Of a DNA stretch of 64,000 nt, positions 31,638-40,587 are shown in pieces; the stretch's first letter is position 1; the number at the start of each line of letters is the position of its first letter. A program made the translations under genes and the position numbers. This stretch comes from Planctomycetia bacterium (lineage in GTDB: Bacteria > Planctomycetota > Phycisphaerae > Phycisphaerales > SM1A02). The stretch spans positions 1-64,000 of the forward strand of contig SXOD01000052.1 in assembly GCA_005776885.1 (NCBI GenBank), read 5' to 3'. Below the pieces are notes generated by a model. It worked only from the letters and a program-made list of their open reading frames with translations. It had not been told where the DNA came from and made no database searches.

Positions 31638-33068
31638 ATGCCCAACACCGATCAACGCTCGGAGTGCGCCCGGGCTCGTGCCCGCTCCGGCTCCGATGCG
31701 TCCGCCTGCTCACGGGCCATGCTCTGCATCACTGCGTCAGGATCGCTTGGCGCCGCCACGCTCACCGTCCACGCCACGCCTCCGCGCTACCTGCTCCAGC
31801 CAGTTGTTGGCTCCGTCCATCCGTGCAGCTCGGGGCAGGCGCCTTGGCATGTGCACTTCCTCCTGGCCGACGGCCGCGTCGCGGGCGAGTCGTACTGTGG
31901 GCAGGTGGCGTATGGGTCTGAACCGTTCGTCTGGTACCCCGACGGCGCCGTCGTGGAGTACCTGCGCGGCGACTTTGACTTCACGCAGCCACTCGCACTG
32001 TTGCCTGATGGACGGATGATCATCGCGGGCGACTGGTGCCCGCCGGTGACGGGAACGTGCACTTCCGCCACGGCGATCGCATCACCAAACGCTGCACCCA
32101 TCGTCCTGAGTGCGGCATCGACCGCCATCCTCGCCTACGACCGCAGCGACTCCGGCTGGGCGGTTGGCTTCGGCGCCGCCGATGGCAGCAACGCGTGGCG
32201 CTCGACCCCCGCGGGCGTGGTGGAGTTCCTTGGCATCACCGAGGGGTGGGGCGAATCGGTCGAAGCGGTGAACGAGTCCGGTCAGGCCGTCGGCAACTCG
32301 TATGTCAACAACCAGTACCGCGGGCTCCGCTGGGAGGCCGACGGGTCGTACACGCTTCTCGCGCCCGCCGAGCTGGGCACGACCACGGCAGGCCTTGACG
32401 TGGCGATCGACGGCACGGTGGTGGGCGGTTCCAACGGCCGTGCCGCATGGTGGCCGAACAGTGCGCTGACGACCGCCGCGGTGCCGCTGCTCCCTATCGG
32501 CACCAACAGCTGGGCCACTCACATCGCCGGAAATCCGTCCAGTGCCGGCCCGCTTGGCTGGGAGATCTTCGGCACGCTGCAAAGCGGCACCAGGTTGTTC
32601 CACGCGACCTCCGGCCAGGCCACGCAGGAAATCCCGCTCCCCGCCGGTTCGTTCATCGGCGTCGAAGTGATCGACGCCCCGCGCGCCGACTTCATGCTCG
32701 CGCAGGCGCACACCGACATCTACACGCCGGTGCCGATGGTCTGGTCGCCCGACGACGGATTGCTTCGGTTTGAATCCCTCGTCGTGAACCCGGCCACCCT
32801 GCCGCCATTCAGCGGCTATCGGGCCATCGATGCCAATGCCGCGGGAAGCATTCTGCTCACCATCGGGTTCGATGGTCAGCCCTATGTTGCCAAGGTCTTG
32901 GCTCCGGGCGACGTCAACGGCGACGACTCCGTGAATGGGGTCGATCTTGGCGCGGTGCTGTCTCGGTGGGGGCAGTCAAGTGGCGGCATCCGCGCCGCGG
33001 AAGACTTCGACGGCGACAGCCTCATCGGTGCCAGCGATCTGGCGATCGTGCTCGCGAACTGGGGTTGA
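31638..33068 (+). CDS. Secreted protein with two C-terminal dockerin-like repeats
   Basis: About 476 residues from ATG 31638. An N-terminal hydrophobic stretch (AMLCITASGSLGAATLTVHA, about 27-46) may serve for export after a long basic leader. The body is rich in repeats resembling HAF/beta-propeller units (VNESGQAVGNSYVNN, YRGLRWEADGSYTLL, IDGTVVGGSNGRAAWW). The end has DVNGDDSVNGVDLGAVLSRWG and DFDGDSLIGASDLAIVLANWG, a two-repeat dockerin-like module. Function unknown; probably cell-surface or secreted. The preceding 113 bp has no obvious signals. Confidence 0.8.
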   Translation: MPNTDQRSECARARARSGSDASACSRAMLCITASGSLGAATLTVHATPPRYLLQPVVGSVHPCSSGQAPWHVHFLLADGRVAGESYCGQVAYGSEPFVWYPDGAVVEYLRGDFDFTQPLALLPDGRMIIAGDWCPPVTGTCTSATAIASPNAAPIVLSAASTAILAYDRSDSGWAVGFGAADGSNAWRSTPAGVVEFLGITEGWGESVEAVNESGQAVGNSYVNNQYRGLRWEADGSYTLLAPAELGTTTAGLDVAIDGTVVGGSNGRAAWWPNSALTTAAVPLLPIGTNSWATHIAGNPSSAGPLGWEIFGTLQSGTRLFHATSGQATQEIPLPAGSFIGVEVIDAPRADFMLAQAHTDIYTPVPMVWSPDDGLLRFESLVVNPATLPPFSGYRAIDANAAGSILLTIGFDGQPYVAKVLAPGDVNGDDSVNGVDLGAVLSRWGQSSGGIRAAEDFDGDSLIGASDLAIVLANWG

Positions 33069-33126
33069 GTTCGCTCGCGCCCAGTGGAGCCAAGCCGCCG
33101 CCCCCGTCGCCCCCGTGGCGGCCGTG

Positions 33127-33834
33127 TCAGCGCCGTCGACGGGAAGGCACGAGCCCACACAGCCCGAGCAACGCCATCCCAGCCGGCGCGGGGATCACCT
33201 GCACGAAAATGTCGCTCGTCACCACCCGGCCAGCGAACTCGCCGCTCGTCCACTGGATGCCGAGGGAAATCGTGTAGTTGCCAAGCGCGTTCGGGTCAAA
33301 GAGCTGCCCGAACTGGCTGTTCCAGTAGTCGAACCCCATGTTCTCAGAGCCAAGGTAGGGACCCGAAAGAGGCGCGCCGGGCACATAGTTGAACGGGATC
33401 TGGGCCGTCGTGCCAACGCTGGTGCCGTCGGCGGGATCGAAGTCCACCTGCATCACGATGAACGCGTTGCCAAGCCCGATGCCGCCGCCATACACGGCAA
33501 AGTCGAAGTTCCACCACGCGTACGGGCTCATCGTGGAGCTGCCCTGGCTGATGGCGCTGTAGCCGGGCTGCACGAAGTATGTGTTGCCGTCGAAGGAGAC
33601 ATTGTCCTGCCAGCGCTGGCGAGCCCTCAGTCCGATCGACACGCCGCTGAGAGCGTCGGTGGCGAGGAAGAAGTCGGTGTTGGAGATGCCCGACCCGACG
33701 CCAAACGGCATCCCCAGGGTGGCGCCGGCCTCGTAGGTGACGAACTCGTCGGCATGTGCTGTCGGCGAGGTGGTGAACGCGGCGCACATCGCGAGCGAAG
33801 CGCCGGTTGTGATGATGCGTGAGCAGGTGTTCAT
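33127..33834 (-). CDS. Secreted protein with PEP-CTERM-like sorting tail
   Basis: About 235 residues from ATG 33834. A signal peptide (MNTCSRIITTGASLAMCAAF...AHA) is followed by a beta-rich domain (MSPYAWWNFDFAVYGGG, IVMQVDFDPADGT, SGEFAGRVVTSDIFVQ). The C-terminus is VIPAPAGMALLGLCGLVPSRRRR: an (I/V)PAPA motif, a hydrophobic segment and basic residues, the PEP-CTERM pattern processed by exosortase. No exosortase gene is in the window. GAGG lies 9 nt before the ATG; ATG 33849 is an alternative start. Confidence 0.78.
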   Translation of the reverse strand: MNTCSRIITTGASLAMCAAFTTSPTAHADEFVTYEAGATLGMPFGVGSGISNTDFFLATDALSGVSIGLRARQRWQDNVSFDGNTYFVQPGYSAISQGSSTMSPYAWWNFDFAVYGGGIGLGNAFIVMQVDFDPADGTSVGTTAQIPFNYVPGAPLSGPYLGSENMGFDYWNSQFGQLFDPNALGNYTISLGIQWTSGEFAGRVVTSDIFVQVIPAPAGMALLGLCGLVPSRRRR

Positions 33835-33984
33835 GGAGAGATTCCTCATCCCCGCTCCCACCCTCTCTACAGAAAGTACTCCAAGCGGCGCGAAGAGCAA
33901 CGAGAGAGACACGAAGTTCATGCGATACTGCGTGGCCTCAGGTGCTCTCACTGCTTGGCATGTTTCCAGCAAGGGATCGAACGC

Positions 33985-34034
33985 GTTGGATTGATCAGAT
34001 TCGACCAAAAAAACGTCAAATCCGATCAATTCAC
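33985..34034. repeat. Palindromic element Pal-6 (A-loop orientation)
   Basis: GTTGGATTGATCAGATTCGACC and GTCAAATCCGATCAATTCAC enclose AAAAAAAC. Intergenic, between two minus-strand secreted-protein genes. The minus strand reads ELIGFDVFLVESDQSN. Confidence 0.92.
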
Positions 34035-34061
34035 GGGGCGAGGGCCCAGCCGCCCAGCCGC

Positions 34062-35888
34062 TCAGCCCCACGCCGCCAGCATCGCCGCGAGATCGCCGCC
34101 GCCGACGCTGCCGTCGCCGTCGATGTCGGCCGCCGAGCCCGAGAGGCCCCACTGGCTCAGCATCGAAGCCAAGTCCTGGCCGTCCACGATGCCGTCGCCG
34201 TTGAGATCAGCGGGATTGCCAGCGCCACCTTCCGGTCCGAGCACGGCCACGGAGACATTCGGCTCCGCACCTGGCTTGAACAGGCCAAGCGTGCCGGACG
34301 CCGTCGCGGGCGCCGCATTGGCATCAAACCAGAAGGTGTAGATGGTCGAGAAGCGCAGCGCGTTGCCGTTGGCGCTGGTGGCGTAGTTCCCGCCGGTCCA
34401 GGTCACGGCGCCGCCGCTGGTGGAGATCGTCCAGTCGGTGCCGGAGTACGGGTCGCCCGAGTGGTAGTTGATGTCGTGGAAGCCAGCGTTCGTCACGCTC
34501 ACGCCCGCCGGCACCGGCACGGAGAACGAGTTGCCGCTCCGGTCGCTGTTCAGATTCTGGATCGCGTAGTTGTAGCGCCAGGTTCCGTTGCCGTTGTCCG
34601 TGGCGTTGTAACCGACCAAGAACCGGCCGTCGCCAGCCACATCGACCGGCGTGATCGTCACGGACGGGACCGCTGCCTTCCACGCTTCGATGGCCGCCTC
34701 CTGCCGGTGCGTCGAGCCCGTCAGCGAGATCGAGTACGCGCCGCTGGTGAGCGTTCCCACCGAGCACGATCGCCACGACGCGTTGTTGTCGTCGTTGCCC
34801 GCCGCGGCATCGCCGGAGTGGATGTACTGCGCCTCGATCAGGTAAGTCGCGCCGGCGTTCATTGCGGGGTTCAGGTCATTCGCATTCACCTGCACGCGAC
34901 GCCCGATTGTGGCCGGAGCCGACGGCATTCCCTGGTTGTAGGTGCCTGGGAAAATGCCCGTCGCGGCATTGACCTCGGATCGAGTTCCCAAGCCGCTCTG
35001 ACTGCCGTTGAGGCCTGAGGAATAGGGGTCCGAACATCCGATTCCCAGCCAGGTGCCGCTGCTGGACGCCTGGCACGAGCCGCAGACCGTGCCCTGGAGC
35101 GCGGTGAATCCGTGCTTGCCCCAGCTCTGGCCGATGTGCTCGATGCGACCGTCCTTGATGCGGTGGATGTTCTGCGGGATGAATGGGTGGAGGTTGCTCG
35201 GCGAGGCGAACCAATCCAACAAGGCATCTCCGATGTTGCAGCTGGTCGTGCCGATCGCGTACGCCATGATGGTCTGGCCGCCGCTCGTGACGCTGCCGTA
35301 CTTGCTGATGTTGGGGAGGTCGCCCACGATGACATCGGGACCGTTGCCACCGCCGCCGCCACCGCCGCCGCTGCCCGCTTCGAGGGTCATCGTGCCGGAG
35401 CCGGAGGCAGCCTGCCAGCCTCCGATCCGGATGTAGTACTGGGTCCCGGCCGTGACGGGGAGCGAGGGGATGACGGACTCGTAGTTGCCCCCGCACGAAT
35501 CGTCGTCGCAGGCAATCAACGTCGAGCAGTTGCCCTCATAGACAACGAGGGAAGTGTCGTAGCTGCTGCCGCACAAGTTGATCGAGAGGTCCATGTCCTC
35601 GGACGCCGTCCACGTGAACCACACATCCTTGCTGTTGCCCCAGTCGAGGTACACGCAACTCCCATTCGAGGGCGGGCTGGCACTTGGCGTCATGGCGGTG
35701 GTGCTGAACGCGTTGGCGCCCATCACCGCGGTCAAAGCCGTGGCGCACTCGTCGCCAGCAGGCCCACCGGCGGTGCCGCCATCATCGGGCCGAGCGAATG
35801 CGGTCGGAGCGATTGAACTGGAGAGCTGTCCGACGAAGAGGGCGGTGGCGCCGATGGTGAGAACGCTGATGGCAGTGGTGGTCTTCAT
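34062..35888 (-). CDS. Secreted protein with pre-peptidase-like, unknown central and dockerin-like domains
   Basis: About 608 residues from MKTTTAISVLTIGATALFVG, a signal peptide. The N-terminal part (VWFTWTASEDMDLSINLCGSS, DTSLVVYEGNCSTL, VTAGTQYYIRIGGW) resembles pre-peptidase or Ig-like domains. A poly-Gly linker (eight Gly, about residues 171-180) leads to a conserved-looking domain (NIGDALLDWFASPSNLHPFIPQN, IEHIGQSWGKHGFTALQGTVCG, GLGTRSEVNAATGIFPG). A further domain precedes two dockerin-like repeats (DLNGDGIVDGQDLASMLSQWG, DIDGDGSVGGGDLAAMLAAWG). Function unknown; the domain architecture indicates an extracellular protein. Confidence 0.8.
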   Translation of the reverse strand: MKTTTAISVLTIGATALFVGQLSSSIAPTAFARPDDGGTAGGPAGDECATALTAVMGANAFSTTAMTPSASPPSNGSCVYLDWGNSKDVWFTWTASEDMDLSINLCGSSYDTSLVVYEGNCSTLIACDDDSCGGNYESVIPSLPVTAGTQYYIRIGGWQAASGSGTMTLEAGSGGGGGGGGNGPDVIVGDLPNISKYGSVTSGGQTIMAYAIGTTSCNIGDALLDWFASPSNLHPFIPQNIHRIKDGRIEHIGQSWGKHGFTALQGTVCGSCQASSSGTWLGIGCSDPYSSGLNGSQSGLGTRSEVNAATGIFPGTYNQGMPSAPATIGRRVQVNANDLNPAMNAGATYLIEAQYIHSGDAAAGNDDNNASWRSCSVGTLTSGAYSISLTGSTHRQEAAIEAWKAAVPSVTITPVDVAGDGRFLVGYNATDNGNGTWRYNYAIQNLNSDRSGNSFSVPVPAGVSVTNAGFHDINYHSGDPYSGTDWTISTSGGAVTWTGGNYATSANGNALRFSTIYTFWFDANAAPATASGTLGLFKPGAEPNVSVAVLGPEGGAGNPADLNGDGIVDGQDLASMLSQWGLSGSAADIDGDGSVGGGDLAAMLAAWG

Positions 35889-36020
35889 GGCTGATAACAA
35901 TGAGGGGACTCAGTGGCCCGCCTGGGCTTGATGGCTCCAACTTATCCCGCATTCCGCCGTGATGCCACCGCCGCCGTGAATTTTCCTCAAGTTGACACTG
36001 ATCGCGGGGACTCTCCCCCA

Positions 36021-36069
36021 GTGGGCTGATCAGAATCGACCAAAAAAACGTCGATTCCGATCAGTTCAC
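36021..36069. repeat. Palindromic element Pal-7, overlapping the end of the dehydratase gene
   Basis: GTGGGCTGATCAGAATCGACC and GTCGATTCCGATCAGTTCAC enclose AAAAAAAC. The right arm supplies the final codons (GTG AAC) and TGA stop of the gene at 36061-37968 on the minus strand. The minus strand reads ELIGIDVFLVDSDQ through the element. Confidence 0.92.
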
Positions 36070-37968
36070 GGGGGTGACCGCACCCTCGCGTCGGTACTCC
36101 GTCACCGTTTCCCGGATCACGCGACGCACTTCCAGGCGGTCCTGCCGCTCCACGGCTGCTTCGAGCCGGTCCAGGGATCGACGAAGCGCGTCCCACCCCA
36201 ACGAAGCCTCCTGCACCCGGAAGATGCCATCGTGAGTGGTTCGAACCACGTCGTTGCCGATGGCGATCTCCTCGAAGAGCTTTTCACCAGGCCGGAGCCC
36301 CGTGAACTGGATTTCGATGTCGCCGTCGGGTCGATCCGCGGAGCGGACGGCGCGCCCGCTGAGCTCGATCATCCGGCGCGCCAAGTCCACGATCTTCACG
36401 GGTTCTCCCATGTCCAGCACGTAGACCTCGCCACCCTGGCCCAGTGCGCCAGCCTGCATCACGAGCTCGGCGGCCTCAGGGATCGTCATGAAGTATCGAG
36501 TCATCTCCTCGTGGGTCACCGTCACCGGCCCGCCCGCCGCGATCTGCTTCTCGAAGAGCGGAATCACGCTGCCGCTCGAGCCGAGCACGTTTCCAAACCG
36601 GACCATCACGAACCGGGTGTGCTGCGCGGCGCCGCGAACGCCGCCGGCCACGGCCTGCTCGTGCATGGCCTGCAGGACAAGTTCGGCCATCCGCTTCGTG
36701 GCGCCCATGATGCTCGTGGGGCGAACGGCCTTGTCCGTGCTGACGAAGATGAGTCGCTCGACGCCCGTGGCCTGGGCCGCCTCGGCGACGCGCATGGTCC
36801 CCAGGACGTTGGTGGCCGCGCCCTCGCACTCGTTGTCCTCGACGATCGGGACGTGCTTGTACGCCGCGGCGTGGAAGACCGTGGAGACGTTGTTCGCCTC
36901 CATCAACTGGCGGACCTTGACGCCGTCCAGCACGGAGCCGAGCGACGGAACGATCTCGAACCCCTGACCGCCGGTCGATGTCTTGCGAGCGCGAAGCTGC
37001 TCCAGTTCCAAGGTCACCTGGTAGAGGTTGAATTCACTCTGTTCCAGCACGATGAGCCGGTGTGGGTTCCACCGGAGGATCTGCCGGCAGAGCTCGCTCC
37101 CGATGCTGCCCCCCGCGCCCGTCACGAGCACGTTCTTGCCAGCGATGGCGATCTCCAGCAGCTCTCGGTCAGGCGCCACGGGGGCGCGGCCGAGGAGTTC
37201 GCCGATGCCGACCGCGCGAATGGCGTAGAGACCGGTCTGGCTGGACTGGATCTCGTCCAGCATCGGCACCGTGAGCACGCGCACGCTCAGGTGACCGAGG
37301 CGACGCAAGACCGTCCGGCGCTGCGTGACGTTGGCGGATGGCAGGGCGATCAAGACCGTGGCCACCTGCAGTCGGCGCACGATTTCCGGCAGCTCGTGCG
37401 GGGGATGCACGGCGGCTCCGTCGATGCGCCGTCCCCACTTGGTGGCGTCATCATCTATGAAGGCCACGACGCGGAATCGAGGGTCCGCGGCCAGCATCTC
37501 TCCGGCCACGCCGGCCCCATAGATCAGGGTGCATTCACGGGCGGGTGCCATGAATCGTCGAATGAGAGAACGTGCGGCAAATCTGGTCGACGCAGCCGCC
37601 ATCGACAAGTTGATCCCGAACCCGACGATGGCCATCCTGCTCACGCCGCCATCGACGGCGCCGCGATCGAAGGTGATCCACGCTGCCGCCGCCATCGTCG
37701 CAAGCGCGCTCCCGGCGAGCGAGCGCCACCAGATCTCGATGCCGGATCGACGCAGCATCAGGCTGTAGAGGCCCACGACCCAGAAACTCACGGGAACGAT
37801 CAGGAGCGAGGCCCAGAGGAGCCCTCGATAGTCCTCGATGATCGGCGTCACGCTGCCCAAGCGCAGGAAGCCAGCGACGAGCAGCGCCAGTGCGGCGCAC
37901 GTCATGTCGATGGCGATCGCCAGCAGGATGCGAAGCGGGGATCGAAGGAGTGTGTGGAAGGCCCCCAT
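36061..37968 (-). CDS. Nucleotide-sugar 4,6-dehydratase, FlaA1/PglF/WbpM-type membrane protein
   Basis: 635 residues. Four N-terminal membrane helices (about 10-120) precede a first Rossmann-like domain (LIYGAGVAGEMLA, ADPRFRVVAFIDDD) and a second, catalytic SDR domain with VLVTGAGGSIGSELCRQI. Catalytic STDKAVRPTSIMGATKR follows. LRPGEKLFEE is conserved near the end. The family converts UDP-GlcNAc to a 4-keto-6-deoxy sugar for polysaccharide or glycoprotein biosynthesis. The last codons and stop lie inside palindrome Pal-7. Confidence 0.92.
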   Translation of the reverse strand: MGAFHTLLRSPLRILLAIAIDMTCAALALLVAGFLRLGSVTPIIEDYRGLLWASLLIVPVSFWVVGLYSLMLRRSGIEIWWRSLAGSALATMAAAAWITFDRGAVDGGVSRMAIVGFGINLSMAAASTRFAARSLIRRFMAPARECTLIYGAGVAGEMLAADPRFRVVAFIDDDATKWGRRIDGAAVHPPHELPEIVRRLQVATVLIALPSANVTQRRTVLRRLGHLSVRVLTVPMLDEIQSSQTGLYAIRAVGIGELLGRAPVAPDRELLEIAIAGKNVLVTGAGGSIGSELCRQILRWNPHRLIVLEQSEFNLYQVTLELEQLRARKTSTGGQGFEIVPSLGSVLDGVKVRQLMEANNVSTVFHAAAYKHVPIVEDNECEGAATNVLGTMRVAEAAQATGVERLIFVSTDKAVRPTSIMGATKRMAELVLQAMHEQAVAGGVRGAAQHTRFVMVRFGNVLGSSGSVIPLFEKQIAAGGPVTVTHEEMTRYFMTIPEAAELVMQAGALGQGGEVYVLDMGEPVKIVDLARRMIELSGRAVRSADRPDGDIEIQFTGLRPGEKLFEEIAIGNDVVRTTHDGIFRVQEASLGWDALRRSLDRLEAAVERQDRLEVRRVIRETVTEYRREGAVTPVN

Positions 37969-38062
37969 GTCTGCGTCAGCATCCTACCGCGACGTCAGCG
38001 TGAGACGATGGCAACAGGCAACATCAACATGACCGCACAAACCTACTGATAATCTCCCTCAC

Positions 38063-38662
38063 ATGAGACAATTCAATCGCCGCATCGCAATCTGCGTCGT
38101 GTGCGCGGCCCCGCTTGCCGTCCTTGCGGCATCGGCACGGCAAGTTGTGTCGATGGCGCTTCACTCATCGGCCTGGAAGGATGGCGATCGGATTCCGGAC
38201 CAGTTCACGGTGGAAGGGTCGGACGTTTCGCCGCCGCTGGAGTGGTCCGATGTTCCCCAGGGAGCCAAGTCACTGGCCATCGTGTGTGCCGACCCGGATG
38301 TCAAGCGGAAGGGAGGTTGGGTGCATTGGGTGATCTGGAACATTCCGGTGGAGGCCACGGGGCTTCCCGAGGGACTCAAGCGAGATCGCGAGCTTGCTGC
38401 CCCCGCGGGCGCGCGGCAAGGCCAGACATCGTGGGGCAAGAAGCGATGTGGCTACTTCGGCCCCGCGACGCCCGAGGGGGTCGGAAACCACAACTACGTG
38501 TTCACGCTCCACGCGCTGGATTCCGTCCTGGATCTCAAGGAGGGGGCGAGTGCCGCTGAACTGGAGAAGGCGATGGATGGACACGTGCTCGCCACAGCCA
38601 AGCTCGTTGGCACTTTCTCGCGAGGTGCCACGCCTCCAGCCCCCACGAGTCCCGCTCCCTAG
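38063..38662 (+). CDS. PEBP / YbhB-YbcL (Raf-kinase-inhibitor-like) family protein
   Basis: 199 residues with a likely signal peptide (IAICVVCAAPLAVLAASA). The PEBP core is intact: FTVEGSDVSPPLEWSDVP, SLAIVCADPDV, HWVIWNIPVEATGLPEG, YFGPATPEGVGNHNYVFTLHALD. The family binds phosphate or phospholipid groups in bacteria with no established reaction. A Pro-rich C-terminal tail (GATPPAPTSPAP) follows. Upstream 94 bp between the divergent dehydratase and this gene is likely a shared promoter region. Confidence 0.9.
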   Translation: MRQFNRRIAICVVCAAPLAVLAASARQVVSMALHSSAWKDGDRIPDQFTVEGSDVSPPLEWSDVPQGAKSLAIVCADPDVKRKGGWVHWVIWNIPVEATGLPEGLKRDRELAAPAGARQGQTSWGKKRCGYFGPATPEGVGNHNYVFTLHALDSVLDLKEGASAAELEKAMDGHVLATAKLVGTFSRGATPPAPTSPAP

Positions 38663-38671
38663 GATCACGGC

Positions 38672-40582
38672 ATGCCAACCATCGATCGATTCCACTCTTT
38701 CGCATCGATCGGCCTCGCCGTGGTGCTCTCGATTCCCGCCGCTGGGGCGTGGGCGATGGGAGAGACCGCGGCGGATGCCATGTCTCGGATTCCGCCGGAC
38801 GTCGAGATGGCCCTCATCGTCCCGGATCTTGCCGCTGCGAACCGCCGGCTGGAGGAGTGCCTCGCCCGGATGAATCGACCCGAGACCGCGATGATCGGCC
38901 GGCCGATGGACCAGCTGCAGGCCTACCTCGAGCTGCCGGCTGGTTTCGACGAATCGGGGTCGATCGTCGCGTGGGTGCCAGCGCCGGCCGCAGCACCCGC
39001 ACCTGCGTCCGCACCGGCCGCGGCCGCCGACGCCGTTGCGCCCGATGCTTCGGCGGGGACTCCCCCAACCATCATGGCGCTGGTGCCGCTCCAGGATGGC
39101 GTCGACCCCATCGGCCCGCTCCTTGACATCGGCGGCGCCAAGCCCGTCGCTGGCCACGACGGCCTGGTGGTGGTGACACGCGGGGAGCGGGAGTTCTTCA
39201 TTCGCCGCGAGCCCGTCGACGCCCGCGGCGGGAAACACCTGGTGTGGGGCACTGACGCGGCGCTCGTGGAGTCGTACGTGATTCCGCCTGTGCCGCTCGC
39301 GCTGCCCAGCGCCGGTCCCGCTGGCGCTCGACGTGCCAAGCACGTGCAGGACAGCGAAGTGATCTTCGTCACGGCCACGCCGGCGTCGGCACCATCCGCC
39401 GTTGAGTCGCGATTGCCCGGCGACCTGGACGCATCGGCACGGCAGGCGGCGCTGGCGCTGGCCTCGTTGGGTGATGGAATCCAAGGCGCCGTGACCTGCG
39501 TCGACATCGACCCGATGGGGGTGGTGCTACGGTGGTCGATGATGGCGACGCCGGGCAGCCCGCTTGCCGCGCTGCTGCAGGGGGGCGAGCGCACGGCGAG
39601 CGCACTGGACCGACTCCCGCAAGCGGCTCCCTACATCGCGCTGAGCATTGACGTGACCGGGCTCGGCGGCGCGCCGGCGCTCAAGCGAGTGCTCGGGCTG
39701 GTCGACCCAGGCGCGCAGTTCACTCCGCCGTGGCTCATGCAGGAAGCGGAGCGAGTGAAGTGGGTGCAGGCGGCGGCGTATCCGAGCAAGCTTGGGGTCC
39801 TTGCCGGCGGTGTCCTCAACGACAGTTCGCTGGTGGTGGGGTGCACGGAACCCCTCCAGATGCTGGAAGCCATGCGCGCCAACGTGGCTTCGATGGCCGG
39901 AATCCGCGGGGCGATGAGGGTCGAATCAACGTGGGAAGCGGAGAGCGAGGTGAAGGATGTCGGCACCGCCGCGGCCTTCACGGTCAAGGAAGTGCCGCTG
40001 GGACCAAGCGAACTCCAGGATGCCGCCGATGCCGATGACTCCTCCTCGACCGAGCAGGTGGCGGCCGACGCGATGATGCAAATGGGCAAGCGAGTCATCT
40101 TTGGGAGCAAGGGGATGACGGGCTTCGCGGCTGCCACGCCCGACGCGCTCGTGGTCACCTTCAGCCGACGCCCCGACGTGTTCCGCCGAGCGACGGACGC
40201 CGCCCGCGGAAACGGCGAGTCGCTGGCGGACGAGAGCGTCATCCGGGCGCTGGCCAGGATGGCGGCGCTTGACGCCGACCTGACGGGCGTGATCGGCATC
40301 GGACAGCTGTCGCGCGTGGTCCGGCAGGTGGCCGGGGCGTTTGGCGGCGCCGGCAACGGCGGGCCGCTTGATCGCATCTCCACTCGCACGGAACCCGTCT
40401 ATGTCGCGGCCGAGGTGGGAGGCGGCGGCGTCGAAGCCGTCGCGGTCGTGCCGGCCAGCGTGTTGGCGCTCAGCCTTGACGCGATCACCACGGCACCGGG
40501 CGCAGCGCTTCCCCCCGAGGGCCTCGGCGTGGACGCGCCTGCGCCGGGAGTGGGCGGCGGCCAGGGCACGACCAAGGAGTGA
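38672..40582 (+). CDS. Hypothetical secreted protein (DUF3352-like)
   Basis: 636 residues. A signal peptide (SIGLAVVLSIPAAGAWA) and a mature start MSRIPPDVEMALIVPDLAAANRRLEEC that resembles planctomycete proteins of the DUF3352-like class with an Ala-rich body (PAPAAAPAPASAPAAAADAVA). Repeated patterns such as QAAPYIALSIDVTGLGGAPALKRVLGLV suggest an alpha/beta fold. No catalytic motif was recognised. The 9-bp space after the PEBP gene and the AAGGAG before folP within its 3' end suggest it is in the same transcription unit. Confidence 0.65.
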   Translation: MPTIDRFHSFASIGLAVVLSIPAAGAWAMGETAADAMSRIPPDVEMALIVPDLAAANRRLEECLARMNRPETAMIGRPMDQLQAYLELPAGFDESGSIVAWVPAPAAAPAPASAPAAAADAVAPDASAGTPPTIMALVPLQDGVDPIGPLLDIGGAKPVAGHDGLVVVTRGEREFFIRREPVDARGGKHLVWGTDAALVESYVIPPVPLALPSAGPAGARRAKHVQDSEVIFVTATPASAPSAVESRLPGDLDASARQAALALASLGDGIQGAVTCVDIDPMGVVLRWSMMATPGSPLAALLQGGERTASALDRLPQAAPYIALSIDVTGLGGAPALKRVLGLVDPGAQFTPPWLMQEAERVKWVQAAAYPSKLGVLAGGVLNDSSLVVGCTEPLQMLEAMRANVASMAGIRGAMRVESTWEAESEVKDVGTAAAFTVKEVPLGPSELQDAADADDSSSTEQVAADAMMQMGKRVIFGSKGMTGFAAATPDALVVTFSRRPDVFRRATDAARGNGESLADESVIRALARMAALDADLTGVIGIGQLSRVVRQVAGAFGGAGNGGPLDRISTRTEPVYVAAEVGGGGVEAVAVVPASVLALSLDAITTAPGAALPPEGLGVDAPAPGVGGGQGTTKE

Positions 40583-40587
40583 GCACC

